Shown one piece after another: positions 8,597 to 17,703 of a DNA stretch of 64,000 nucleotides. The stretch is from Mogibacterium kristiansenii (GTDB lineage Bacteria > Bacillota > Clostridia > Peptostreptococcales > Anaerovoracaceae), in assembly GCF_009695905.1 (NCBI RefSeq), contig NZ_VUNA01000002.1, positions 120,803 to 184,802 of the forward strand, written 5' to 3'. The stretch's first letter is position 1. Each line of letters opens with the position of its first letter. The notes beneath the pieces are model-generated. The model saw only the letters and a list, made by a program, of their open reading frames with translations, searched no databases and was not told where the DNA came from. The position numbers and the translations under genes are program-made.

Positions 8597-10231
8597 TTAC
8601 TCCTTATAAATTCCCAGTTTATGTGCAACAGCATATATTTTTCCGCCCATCGGAATATTCATCAGCTCGTCCTTGGTGAACATCTTCAGTACCAGAATCA
8701 TCCAAGCATAGATGATCGCACCCAACAGGATGCACAGCAGCGTGGTGACGGCATTTCCAAGCACACCGCTGAGCAGACGGTACGCAATCAGAATCACCGC
8801 ACCCATCACGCCGCCGGAAATCACCGGCACCGCAATGCACTTTCTTTTGTTCATGCGAATGGTGATGGACTTCTTCAGCGTAACGTATATGATGATAAAA
8901 GCAATCAGCTGGCAGACAAAGGAACTGATCGGTGCTCCGTACATGCCGATTTTCGGATTGCTGATTAAAATCAAATTCAGAACGATCTTCACCACCGCCC
9001 CGGTGAGCAGCGCCACCGCCGGCGTATACATCCGTCCCAGACCGAACAACGATCCCTGCAGCGTGTGATTTACCGCCACCAGAATCATGGTCACCGCAGA
9101 AAGCTGGAACACCAGTGCCCCGTCCGGCGCATTGGGATACAGCAGCCGGAGAATCGGATCCGCCAGCACCGTAAAGCCCACCGCACACGGAATGATGATC
9201 AGCATGGAGACGGTGACGGACATGGAAATCTTCTCCGCCGCCTGTCTGTAATCCTTCTTCGTCAGCAGCGAAGTGATTTCCGGAATCAGCGCCGAATAGA
9301 AGGACAGGTTCACCGCCAGCGGCAAATTCGTCAGGGTGTCCACCTTGGACAGAATTCCCGTCGCCCGCATCGCCTCTTCCTCCAAAGCTTGCTTGCTGCC
9401 CAGAATTCCCTTAAACGCAATCTGAATGCAGTTGCTCACGGTTACCGTATCGATAAAAGCAGTTACGACGGAAATGACGGATCCGATGGTCAGCGGAATC
9501 GCCGTCCAGAAAATCAGCTTCGCCATGCGCCTGTTGCTCTTCCGGTCGGTCTTCACCGCATCGTCGGATTTCATCCGGTATTCCCCGATATATTTTCGAT
9601 AATAGTGAATCAAGTAGGAGAAGGAAATCAGCACCGCCAGCGTGGTGGATACATTCCCTGCCGCCGCCATGATGTACGCATCCCTGCCGATTGTGGCATA
9701 GACGAACAGGATGGTCAGCACGCAGTTGAAGAACTGTTCCAAGGACTGAGAAATGCTGCTGGCCCCCATGGTACCTAAGCCCGCAAAATATCCCCGGATA
9801 ACGGCGGATACGCAGACGAAGAAAATAGCCGGTGCCAACACCCGCAGCACATAGGCTACCGGCGGCACGTGCATGATATTCCCGGCAATGACATCCGCTC
9901 CGAAGTACAGGAGCAAGGAGCACGCCAATCCGATGGCACCGAATACCACCAATGAAATCTTGAACACCCGATGAGCATTGTTGTATTCGCCCAGAGCCGT
10001 TCGCTCCGATACCAGCTTGGAGACCGCGCCCGGAATTCCCTGGGAGGACAGTACCAACAGAACGGCGTATACCTGATATCCGGCCGAATAGTAACCGTTT
10101 CCCAGATCGCCGAACCCGTGAATATTGGTAATGGCCAGTCGGTACACTAAGCCCAGGAGCTTGATGACCAGCTGTGCCACCATCAGCATCAGTACGTTTT
10201 TGGCAAAGGAATTGCTTTTATTTTTACTCAA
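8597..10231 (-). CDS. Polysaccharide / lipid-linked intermediate flippase (SpoVB-MurJ-like, MVF/MATE superfamily)
   Basis: 544-residue polytopic membrane protein with about 14 hydrophobic segments. It begins with NVLMLMVAQLVIKLLGLVYR and has the SQGIPGAVSKLVSER segment typical of SpoVB-type exporters, followed by paired repeats of membrane helices. The family flips lipid-linked oligosaccharides or peptidoglycan precursors across the membrane. It is the first gene of a three-gene operon with murT-like and gatD-like genes, so it most likely moves a cell wall or related lipid-linked intermediate modified by them. Whether it is the essential MurJ or an accessory paralogue cannot be told from the sequence. 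Confidence 0.85.
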   Translation of the reverse strand: MSKNKSNSFAKNVLMLMVAQLVIKLLGLVYRLAITNIHGFGDLGNGYYSAGYQVYAVLLVLSSQGIPGAVSKLVSERTALGEYNNAHRVFKISLVVFGAIGLACSLLLYFGADVIAGNIMHVPPVAYVLRVLAPAIFFVCVSAVIRGYFAGLGTMGASSISQSLEQFFNCVLTILFVYATIGRDAYIMAAAGNVSTTLAVLISFSYLIHYYRKYIGEYRMKSDDAVKTDRKSNRRMAKLIFWTAIPLTIGSVISVVTAFIDTVTVSNCIQIAFKGILGSKQALEEEAMRATGILSKVDTLTNLPLAVNLSFYSALIPEITSLLTKKDYRQAAEKISMSVTVSMLIIIPCAVGFTVLADPILRLLYPNAPDGALVFQLSAVTMILVAVNHTLQGSLFGLGRMYTPAVALLTGAVVKIVLNLILISNPKIGMYGAPISSFVCQLIAFIIIYVTLKKSITIRMNKRKCIAVPVISGGVMGAVILIAYRLLSGVLGNAVTTLLCILLGAIIYAWMILVLKMFTKDELMNIPMGGKIYAVAHKLGIYKE

Positions 10232-10268
10232 ATTATTAAACCACCTTGTGTCTTAAATTAAACTACAA

Positions 10269-10304
10269 AAACTGAAATAGGAGATGTCTCCCCTATTTCA
10301 GTTT
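10269..10304 (-). terminator. Terminator of clpB
   Basis: The perfect 13-base inverted repeat AAACTGAAATAGG / CCTATTTCAGTTT surrounds a 10-base loop. On the minus strand it comes right after the clpB stop and is followed by TTTTGTAGTT. Confidence 0.85.
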
Positions 10305-10326
10305 ACATTATCCATTTCATTATAGA

Positions 10327-12846
10327 CTATTGAACAGAAAAATTCAATTTACTATTTGCTTCGTCCACCCGAACGGTGTGACCCTCTGTCAGGTCGCCTC
10401 GGATAATCAGTTCTGCAATCTCGTTTTCAACGTGCTTCTGGATGTATCTCTTGACCGGACGAGCGCCGTAGACTTCGTCGTAGGATTCCATCGCAATCAG
10501 ATGGGTAGCTTCCGGTGTCATTTCCACCTTCATATCCCGGTCGGCCAATCTCTTTTCCAGAGACTTCATGGTCAAGCCCACAATCTTCTCAATTTCATCC
10601 TGAGTCAGTGATTGGAAGACCACGATATCATCGATTCGGTTCAAGAATTCCGGCCGGAAGAAGCTGTGAAGCTGCTCCTGCGGCAGGTTGGATGTCATGA
10701 TAATAACCGTGTTCTTAAAGTCCACGGTCCGGCCCTGGTTGTCCGTCAGCCGGCCATCGTCCAGCAGCTGCAGCAGCAGGTTGAATACATCCGGATGTGC
10801 CTTCTCAATCTCATCGAACAGGATAACACTGTACGGTTTTCTCCGTACCGCTTCCGTCAGCTGTCCGCCTTCTTCATAACCAACATACCCCGGAGGCGCT
10901 CCTACCAGACGGGACACAGAATGCTTCTCCATGTACTCCGACATATCGATTCGAATCAGGTTCTTTTCGGTATCGAACAGGGTTTCGCAAAGTGTTTTTG
11001 CCAGCTCCGTCTTACCAACACCTGTCGGCCCCAGGAAAATAAAGGAACCGATTGGACGGTTTTCATTCTTTAAACCGGCTCTTGCCCGAAGAATGGCTTC
11101 GGTAACCGCATTGATGCCTTCGTCCTGGCCGATGACCCGTCGATGAAGAATGTCTTTCAAGTGCAGGAGTTTCTCTCTTTCCGTCTCTGCCAGACGGGAA
11201 GCCGGAATTCCGGTCCAGTCGGAAATAACCTCCCGAATCTCTTCTTCTCCTACTTCTTCTTTCAGGAGCTTGTGTTCCTGGTCCTTATTGACCTTTTCCT
11301 TCAGCGCATCGATTTCCTTCTCCAGCTTCGGAAGGTCGCCGTATTTCAGTTTGGCCAGTTTCTCCAGGTCGTAACTCCGTTCTGCGGTTTCAATTTCGTG
11401 ACGCAGTTCTTCCAGTTCCTGTTTCTTTGCTTTCAGATTCTGAATCCCCTGCTTTTCATTTTCCCATTTTGCCCGCAGTTCGTTGTTTTCTGACTGCAAG
11501 TCGGCCAGTTCCTTTTCAATCGTTTCCAGTCGAGTCTTGCTGCCCTTATCTTCTTCTTTCAACAAAGCCTGCTTCTCAATTTCCAGCTGCATGATTTTAC
11601 GGGAAATGGTATCCAGTTCCGCCGGCATGCTATCGATTTCGGTCCGGATTCGTGCCGCTGCTTCATCCATCAGATCGATGGCCTTATCCGGAAGGAACCG
11701 ATCACTGATGTACCGGTTGGACAGGGTGGCACAGGCAATCAGTGCATTATCCTGAATTCGAACGCCATGGTGGATTTCAAACTTTTCCTTCAAACCACGC
11801 AGAATAGAAATGGTATCCTCAACGCTCGGCTCATCCACCATTACCTTCTGGAAACGGCGCTCCAATGCCGCATCCTTCTCGATGTACTTCCGGTACTCAT
11901 CCAAAGTGGTGGCGCCGATGCAGTGAAGCTCGCCTCGAGCCAGCTTTGGCTTCAGCAGGTTTCCGGCATCCATGGAACCTTCCGTTTTTCCGGCACCTAC
12001 AATGTTATGAATTTCATCGATGAACAGGATAATCTTGCCATCGGACTTGTCAATTTCATTCAGAACCGCCTTCAGCCGTTCCTCGAATTCACCCCGGTAT
12101 TTCGCACCGGCAATCAGAGATCCCATATCCAGGGAAAAGATGGTCTTGTCCTTCAGGTTCTCCGGAACATCTCCGTTTACGATTCGCTGTGCCAATCCCT
12201 CAACAACGGCGGTTTTTCCTACACCCGGTTCACCAATCAGTACCGGATTATTTTTGGTCCGTCTGGACAGGATTTCGATGGTCCGGCGGATTTCTTTGTC
12301 TCTTCCGATCACCGGATCCAGCTTTCCCTTTCGAGCGGATTCTACCAGATCGATACCGTACTTATTGAGAGCATCGTAGCTGTCTTCCGGATTCTGATTG
12401 GTTACCCGCTGGTTTCCTCGAACCATGGTAAGCGCCTTCAGAAACTCATCCTTGTGAATGCCGTATCGACGCATCAGCTGTTCCGTTTCGTTGTCGCCGG
12501 CCCGGAGAATGGCCAGATAGGCGTGTTCCACGCTTACGTATTCATCTTTAAATTCGGATGCAATGCTCTCCGCATTCATCAGCACTTTGTTCAGCTTCGT
12601 CGAAAGATATACCTCGCCGCCGCTGACCTTTGGCAGTTTCTCCAGACTTTGTTTCAGATCCTCCTTATATGAAGAGACGTTGACGTTCATCGCTTCCAGA
12701 AGCTTTGCAATCAAGCCGTCCGGATCGCTGACGATGGCGTAGTGCAGATGTTCCACTTCGATGGCTTGGTTGCCGTAGGACATGGCCAGGTTCTGTGCAT
12801 CCATCACTGCCGACTGCATCTTCTGCGTATACTTTTCAATTTTCAT
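10327..12846 (-). CDS. clpB: ATP-dependent disaggregase ClpB
   Basis: 839-residue Hsp100 chaperone that works with DnaK to dissolve protein aggregates. Seen in order: N-terminal Clp repeat domain (about 1-145), first AAA+ module with [13 protein letters not shown] and [11 protein letters not shown], a long coiled-coil middle domain (about 395-525), and a second AAA+ module with [13 protein letters not shown] and [11 protein letters not shown]. It is about 20 residues shorter than usual ClpB: after MTSNL the sequence passes almost directly to [11 protein letters not shown], dropping a loop normally found there. The start is fixed by GGAGGTG 9 bases before the ATG. A perfect CIRCE element upstream indicates HrcA repression and heat induction. 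Confidence 0.96.
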   Translation of the reverse strand: MKIEKYTQKMQSAVMDAQNLAMSYGNQAIEVEHLHYAIVSDPDGLIAKLLEAMNVNVSSYKEDLKQSLEKLPKVSGGEVYLSTKLNKVLMNAESIASEFKDEYVSVEHAYLAILRAGDNETEQLMRRYGIHKDEFLKALTMVRGNQRVTNQNPEDSYDALNKYGIDLVESARKGKLDPVIGRDKEIRRTIEILSRRTKNNPVLIGEPGVGKTAVVEGLAQRIVNGDVPENLKDKTIFSLDMGSLIAGAKYRGEFEERLKAVLNEIDKSDGKIILFIDEIHNIVGAGKTEGSMDAGNLLKPKLARGELHCIGATTLDEYRKYIEKDAALERRFQKVMVDEPSVEDTISILRGLKEKFEIHHGVRIQDNALIACATLSNRYISDRFLPDKAIDLMDEAAARIRTEIDSMPAELDTISRKIMQLEIEKQALLKEEDKGSKTRLETIEKELADLQSENNELRAKWENEKQGIQNLKAKKQELEELRHEIETAERSYDLEKLAKLKYGDLPKLEKEIDALKEKVNKDQEHKLLKEEVGEEEIREVISDWTGIPASRLAETEREKLLHLKDILHRRVIGQDEGINAVTEAILRARAGLKNENRPIGSFIFLGPTGVGKTELAKTLCETLFDTEKNLIRIDMSEYMEKHSVSRLVGAPPGYVGYEEGGQLTEAVRRKPYSVILFDEIEKAHPDVFNLLLQLLDDGRLTDNQGRTVDFKNTVIIMTSNLPQEQLHSFFRPEFLNRIDDIVVFQSLTQDEIEKIVGLTMKSLEKRLADRDMKVEMTPEATHLIAMESYDEVYGARPVKRYIQKHVENEIAELIIRGDLTEGHTVRVDEANSKLNFSVQ

Positions 12847-12930
12847 TCCACTTCACCTCCGTGAATTTAGTTTTCATTTATATGAACAATCCTTGATTGA
12901 TTGGTTGCCCTTTTTGCTTACAATAAAAAT

Positions 12931-12957
12931 TTAGCACTCGACTGTGTCGAGTGCTAA
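12931..12957. promoter_or_regulatory. CIRCE operator (HrcA binding site) upstream of clpB
   Basis: Exact match to the CIRCE consensus TTAGCACTC-N9-GAGTGCTAA, about 85 bases before the clpB start codon. HrcA binds this element and represses heat-shock genes. On the minus strand the symmetric stem is followed by ATTTTTATTG, so the same hairpin could also terminate the upstream plsX-to-M50 operon. Confidence 0.95.
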
Positions 12958-12990
12958 CAATTCTTGTGAAGATTCTGTGAAATTCTAATT

Positions 12991-13710
12991 CTATAAAATA
13001 ATATACTGCAGCAAGAGTGCATAGACGCCGTTTACCATCGGATTAAGTATCTTATCCACCACACCCACAATCAGCAGAATCATGAGAATCGGGAAGCCGT
13101 AGTTGTACAGCGTATAGTAGAAGTTCTTTTCCCGCAGGTTAAAAATTTCCGTGATAATGCCGAAACCGTCCAGCGGCGGAACCGGAATCAGGTTGAATAC
13201 CATCAATACCACGTTGACGATAACCACCTGCAAGAGTATGTTAAACAGCGTTCCCATAAGAGTTCCGTCGGACAGCTTATCATACGGTACGTTGATGTAC
13301 ACGAAGTGAACGATGAAGCTGAATACGATGGCGACAATTAGATTCATTACCACCCCGGCCAAAGATACCAGCAGCTCATCCCTTCTCGGATGCTTATAGT
13401 ATCTCGAATTGACTTCCACCGGGATGCCCCATCCGAATCCACAGAACATCAGCGCCAGGAATCCTACCGGATCGAAGTGCGCCAGCGGGTTCAGCGTTAC
13501 CCTTCCCTGCGTTCTCGGCGTCGGATCACCCAGGCGGTCGGACACAAATGCGTGACCGAACTCATGGAAAGACAGGCCGATGACGATTCCCGGCAGAGCA
13601 ATCAGCATATTGAGGAAATAGGTCTTCGGATTGGACAGCCCGTTCTGAGCGATGTTTACCATCAGCAGGATGACCAGCAGAATGCCCAGTTGTTTCATAC
13701 GATTTTTCAT
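12991..13710 (-). CDS. Site-2 protease family (M50) membrane zinc metalloprotease
   Basis: 239-residue integral membrane protein with about six hydrophobic segments. The zinc site HEFGH is at residues 49-53, and the second metal-binding motif is PVPPLDGFG at about 173-181, as in the compact rhomboid-like S2P / YwhC group. The start overlaps the miaB stop by 4 bases (ATGA type). It is the last gene of the plsX operon. Substrates are unknown; members of this group clip membrane anchors or remnant signal peptides. Confidence 0.88.
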   Translation of the reverse strand: MKNRMKQLGILLVILLMVNIAQNGLSNPKTYFLNMLIALPGIVIGLSFHEFGHAFVSDRLGDPTPRTQGRVTLNPLAHFDPVGFLALMFCGFGWGIPVEVNSRYYKHPRRDELLVSLAGVVMNLIVAIVFSFIVHFVYINVPYDKLSDGTLMGTLFNILLQVVIVNVVLMVFNLIPVPPLDGFGIITEIFNLREKNFYYTLYNYGFPILMILLIVGVVDKILNPMVNGVYALLLQYIIL

Positions 13711-15038
13711 GCGTCCACCTTCTCTCCATCCAGACTAAATGTCTTCGTCTCCGTGATGCGAACCGAAACCATCTGTCCTTCCGTCAACGGTTCCTCCGAT
13801 GTGAAGTTTACCAGCTTAAAGGTGTCCGTACGGCCGGACCATGCGCCGGTATCGTTCTTGCTGGGACCGTCCACTAGAACGGTAACAATTCTTCCCAGGT
13901 ATTCGGAATTCTTTTTCGCCGAGCAGCGGTTCACGTCCTCTACCAATCGGTCAAATCGATCGTGTTTGATCTTCTCCGGAATCTGATCGTCGTATTTAGC
14001 CGCAGGAGTACCCACTCTCGGGGAGTAGATAAAAGTAAAGGCGGAGTCGTACTCCACTTCCCGCACCAGGCTCAGCGTGTCCAGAAAATCTTCTTCCGTC
14101 TCCCCCGGGAATCCCACGATGATGTCCGTAGAGATGGAAAGGTCCGGACAGGTCGCCCGAAGCTTTTCCACGATTTCCATGTATCGCTGCCGATTGTAGT
14201 GTCGATTCATGCGTCTCAGCACCTCATCGCTGCCGGACTGAACCGGGAGATGGATGTTGTGACACAGCTTCTTGCAGTCTCCGAAGCAGGCAATCAGCTC
14301 GTCGGAAAGGTCCTTCGGATGGGACGTCATGAAGCGAATTCGTTCCAGTCCCTCCACTTCATCCAAAGAACGAATCAGTGCCGCAAAGTTGTTTCCGTCC
14401 GCATCTCGGAAGGAGTTCACGTTCTGTCCCAGCAGCATCACTTCTTTCACGCCGTCTTTCACCAGGTTGATGATTTCTTGCTTTACCGCCCGAAGGGACC
14501 GGCTCTTCTCCCGTCCGCGGGTGTACGGAACGATGCAGTAGGTGCAGAAATTGTTGCACCCATAGGTAATATTCACCAGTGCCTTGTGCTTGAATTCCCG
14601 CTTCGATTCCTTTTCTTCCGGAATCTCTTCGTTGTTGGCGATGATTGAGAACTGCTTCTTTCCGGTGCGAATCCGCTCCATCAGCAGGTTCGGAAATTCC
14701 GCAATGGTCTGGGTACCGAACACGATGTCTACCCAGCTGAAGCTCTTCCGAATTTCCTCCACAATGTGCGGCTGCTGCGGCATGCATCCGCAAACGCAAA
14801 TAATAAAGTCCGGGTTGTTTTTCTTCTGCTTCTTGAATTGTCCCAACATTCCGAAGAAACGCTTGTCCGCATGTTCCCGAACGCTGCAGGTATTCATCAC
14901 CACAACATCCGCTTCTTCCGGATTCGGGGTATGGCTGTAATCCAGTGCTTCCAGCATTCCGGCGATATTCTCCGAATCGTGCTCGTTCATCTGACAGCCA
15001 TAGGTAATAATGTGATAATTCTTGCTCAAAAGACTCAT
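13707..15038 (-). CDS. miaB: tRNA-2-methylthio-N6-dimethylallyladenosine synthase
   Basis: 443-residue radical SAM methylthiotransferase acting on A37 of tRNAs reading UNN codons. N-terminal UPF0004 domain with three cluster cysteines in TYGCQMNEHDSE, NTCSVRE and CVCGCMPQQ; central radical SAM motif YGCNNFCTYCIVPYTRG (CxxxCxxC); C-terminal TRAM domain for tRNA binding ending near SVRITETKTFSLDG. The length is typical of MiaB rather than MtaB or RimO. It overlaps the plsY fusion gene and the M50 gene by 4 bases each. Confidence 0.95.
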   Translation of the reverse strand: MSLLSKNYHIITYGCQMNEHDSENIAGMLEALDYSHTPNPEEADVVVMNTCSVREHADKRFFGMLGQFKKQKKNNPDFIICVCGCMPQQPHIVEEIRKSFSWVDIVFGTQTIAEFPNLLMERIRTGKKQFSIIANNEEIPEEKESKREFKHKALVNITYGCNNFCTYCIVPYTRGREKSRSLRAVKQEIINLVKDGVKEVMLLGQNVNSFRDADGNNFAALIRSLDEVEGLERIRFMTSHPKDLSDELIACFGDCKKLCHNIHLPVQSGSDEVLRRMNRHYNRQRYMEIVEKLRATCPDLSISTDIIVGFPGETEEDFLDTLSLVREVEYDSAFTFIYSPRVGTPAAKYDDQIPEKIKHDRFDRLVEDVNRCSAKKNSEYLGRIVTVLVDGPSKNDTGAWSGRTDTFKLVNFTSEEPLTEGQMVSVRITETKTFSLDGEKVDA

Positions 15039-16378
15039 TCCTCTTCTATCGTTTTAATTCTAAATGTCTCATCCCGCAGCATTTCTTCCACGGTTTTCAG
15101 CGCATCTTTGTCCTTGGACCGGGCATTCATGGTCACATCCTCGTTGTGGGTCAAGGCATTCGCTGTCTCCGGCTTCTCCAGGTATATGATTCGATGGGCC
15201 CGCAGTTCTTCCGGAAGTTCTTCCGCTGCATCGCCCAGCACCAGGACAACGGTCTGCTCGGTTTTCCCCATCAGCTTCACGCATTTCTTCCATGCCGCTT
15301 CGTCCGCCGGATCCATTATGATGCAGCTGCGGCTGTGGACCGCCGTTTTCGCGTTTGCCGTAAAACGAAGTCGTTTGCACAACAGGATGTCCGGCAGTAA
15401 ATCCGAATGACGGGTATCCGTCAGGTGATGCATTTCTTCTTTATTCCGAACGTAGAACACCACGTTGTGTGCCTGATACAGAAGCCGGTTGGCCAGGGCC
15501 AGGGCCGAAGGCGTTTCGCCGATCACCGCAATCCGCTTCCGGTCACTTTCCCGCATCTTTGGAATCGTCACGTCACTGAAGTAATCCATCGGTTCTTCCG
15601 GAGATTCCGAAGCCTCGTCTTCCGGATTTTCTTCTTCCGGATTCTCCTCCGGAACCGCTTCTAACTTTCCTTCGCAGCTGTTTTCGAAAACAACCGGCTG
15701 GGGGCTCGGTTCCTCCGCTTTTTCGAATGCACCCGATGCCTCCGGAGCTTCCGCTTTTGACTCGGTTCTTTCCGCATCTTCCTTTTTGTTTTTACCGCCG
15801 AAGCTGAGAGACGGTTCCTCCCGGCGAATCAGACGCTGAATATTGGAGCGGTGCATTACGATTACCGTAACCGCCAATACGACGGCCATCGGAAGCACCG
15901 ACGAGTAATAGTATTCAATTAAGAACGGATAGGATACCGCCGCCGTGATGGACCCCAGGGACATCTTTCGGCTCAGTGCGGTTACCGCAATCGCAATCAG
16001 AATCAGTGCAAAGGCGCTGGGCCAATCCAGAGCCAGTGCCGCACCCAGGGATGTGGCCACCCCTTTTCCGCCCTTGAATTTATATAGGGCCGGAAAAATA
16101 TGACCGTACACTACGCAAATGAATGCAATCATGGCACCGATATCTCCGTAATTCAAACCGATACGCACCGCAACGTATCCCTTCAACACATCAATGGCGA
16201 GAGTTGCCACTGCCGCTTTCACCCCCAGCACCCGAAGCACGTTGGTGGTTCCCGCGTTTCCGCTGCCCTCTTTCCGGATATCGATTCCGTGAAGCCGACC
16301 CACCAAGATGGCCGGGGAGATATTTCCCAGAAAATACGATACTATCGCAACAATAATGATTTTAAATTGAAACGGCAT
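15035..16378 (-). CDS. plsY: Glycerol-3-phosphate acyltransferase PlsY fused to a degenerate GpsA-like NAD-binding domain
   Basis: 447 residues, more than twice normal PlsY length. Residues 1-185 form a complete PlsY: five hydrophobic segments and the motifs EGSGNAGTTNVLR (38-49), GHIFPALYKFKGGKGVAT (92-109), and the HRSNIQRL ending. PlsY transfers acyl from acyl-phosphate (made by PlsX) to glycerol 3-phosphate. Residues about 190-280 are an acidic Glu/Pro/Ser linker. Residues 281-447 resemble the Rossmann half of glycerol-3-phosphate dehydrogenase: KRIAVIGETPSALALANRLL, then RNKEEM, then TDTRHSDLLPDILL. The glycine motif is altered and the catalytic helical half of GpsA is absent, so this tail is probably a non-catalytic sensor or scaffold. 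plsX heads the same operon. Confidence 0.88.
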   Translation of the reverse strand: MPFQFKIIIVAIVSYFLGNISPAILVGRLHGIDIRKEGSGNAGTTNVLRVLGVKAAVATLAIDVLKGYVAVRIGLNYGDIGAMIAFICVVYGHIFPALYKFKGGKGVATSLGAALALDWPSAFALILIAIAVTALSRKMSLGSITAAVSYPFLIEYYYSSVLPMAVVLAVTVIVMHRSNIQRLIRREEPSLSFGGKNKKEDAERTESKAEAPEASGAFEKAEEPSPQPVVFENSCEGKLEAVPEENPEEENPEDEASESPEEPMDYFSDVTIPKMRESDRKRIAVIGETPSALALANRLLYQAHNVVFYVRNKEEMHHLTDTRHSDLLPDILLCKRLRFTANAKTAVHSRSCIIMDPADEAAWKKCVKLMGKTEQTVVLVLGDAAEELPEELRAHRIIYLEKPETANALTHNEDVTMNARSKDKDALKTVEEMLRDETFRIKTIEEE

Positions 16379-16380
16379 CC

Positions 16381-17703
16381 TTAATTGTCTCCTTTTTTCT
16401 CGTTATACACAAATTTCACCGATGTTCCTTCGAAATCATAGGCTTCTCTCAGTCTGTTTTCCAGATAACGAGCATAGGAAAAATGCATCAATTCTCTGGA
16501 GTTGATATTGAAGGAGAACAGTGGCGGCGCAACCCCAATCTGTGCTGCATAATAAATCTTCAGTCTCTTGCCCTTGTCCGACGGCGGCTGACGCATCATC
16601 ACCGCATCTTCAATCAGGTTGTTCAGCTTGCCGGTGGTGATTCTTCTCATGCGGATTTCCTGAATAGCAGCTGCTTTTCGAAGAATATCGTAGATTCGGC
16701 GCCCCTGAAGAACCGAGGTGAACAGAATCGGTGCGTAGGAAGCGAACAGCAATTCGGCACGAACCTTTCGCTCGTAGTCCCGCATGGTGTTGGTTTCCTT
16801 CTCTACCAGATCCCATTTATTGATGACGATCATCATGCCCTTGCCGGCCTCGTGGGCAATACCTGCGATTTTTTTGTCCTGCTCCGTAATGCCCTCCATG
16901 GCATCGATCATCAGGATACAGATATCGCAGCGCTCAATGGCCGCGATAGCGCGGATGACGCTGAATTTCTCGATGGAGTCGTACACCTTGCTTCGTCTCC
17001 GAAGTCCCGCCGTGTCAATCAGGGTAAAATCATTTCCCTCAAAACTGAACGGAGTGTCGATGGAGTCCCGGGTGGTGCCGGCGATTGGAGATACAATCAC
17101 ACGGTTTTCTTTAGTCAGTGCGTTCACCAAAGAGGATTTGCCCACGTTTGGTTTTCCGATGATGGCCAGCTTGATGTTCTCCTCGTCTGCCTCGTAATCT
17201 TTGTCCGGGAAACCGGACACGATTTCATCCAGCAGGTCACCGATGTTCAGCATATTCGCCGAACTGATCGGAATCGGCTCGCCCAGACCCAGTTCATAAA
17301 AATCGTAGATGGTATCCGGCATCTTGGACGGATTGTCAATCTTATTCACCACGAGAATAACTTTCTTTCCGGTACGGCGCAGGATTGCCCCTACCTCGAT
17401 GTCCGCCGTGGTGAGGCCTTCTTTTCCGTCCACCATGAACAGAATCAGGTCCGCCATATCCATGGCAACCACCGCCTGGTCTCTCATCTGGGAGAGAATC
17501 GGATCGTCCGTGCTGGCCTCGATACCGCCGGTATCGATGATGGCGAACTCTCGTCCGTTCCATTCCGTCTCCGCATAGATCCGGTCCCGGGTAACGCCCG
17601 GCACGTCCTCCACAATGGCCTTTCGTTCTCCGATAATACGGTTGAAAAATGTGGATTTTCCTACATTCGGCCGTCCTACGACCGCTAGAATTGGTTTACT
17701 CAT
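16381..17703 (-). CDS. der: Ribosome-associated GTPase Der (EngA)
   Basis: 440-residue tandem GTPase needed for 50S subunit assembly. Two G domains are visible: GRPNVGKSTFFNRI with DTGG and NKID in the first, GKPNVGKSSLVNAL with DTAGLRRRS and NKWD in the second, then a KH-like C-terminal domain ending in SVKFVYNEKKGDN. The start is the ATG at 17703 after GGAGATATTCG; the gene overlaps the ftsY stop by 8 bases (ATGAGTAA). An upstream in-frame extension lies within ftsY and was rejected. Confidence 0.96.
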   Translation of the reverse strand: MSKPILAVVGRPNVGKSTFFNRIIGERKAIVEDVPGVTRDRIYAETEWNGREFAIIDTGGIEASTDDPILSQMRDQAVVAMDMADLILFMVDGKEGLTTADIEVGAILRRTGKKVILVVNKIDNPSKMPDTIYDFYELGLGEPIPISSANMLNIGDLLDEIVSGFPDKDYEADEENIKLAIIGKPNVGKSSLVNALTKENRVIVSPIAGTTRDSIDTPFSFEGNDFTLIDTAGLRRRSKVYDSIEKFSVIRAIAAIERCDICILMIDAMEGITEQDKKIAGIAHEAGKGMMIVINKWDLVEKETNTMRDYERKVRAELLFASYAPILFTSVLQGRRIYDILRKAAAIQEIRMRRITTGKLNNLIEDAVMMRQPPSDKGKRLKIYYAAQIGVAPPLFSFNINSRELMHFSYARYLENRLREAYDFEGTSVKFVYNEKKGDN

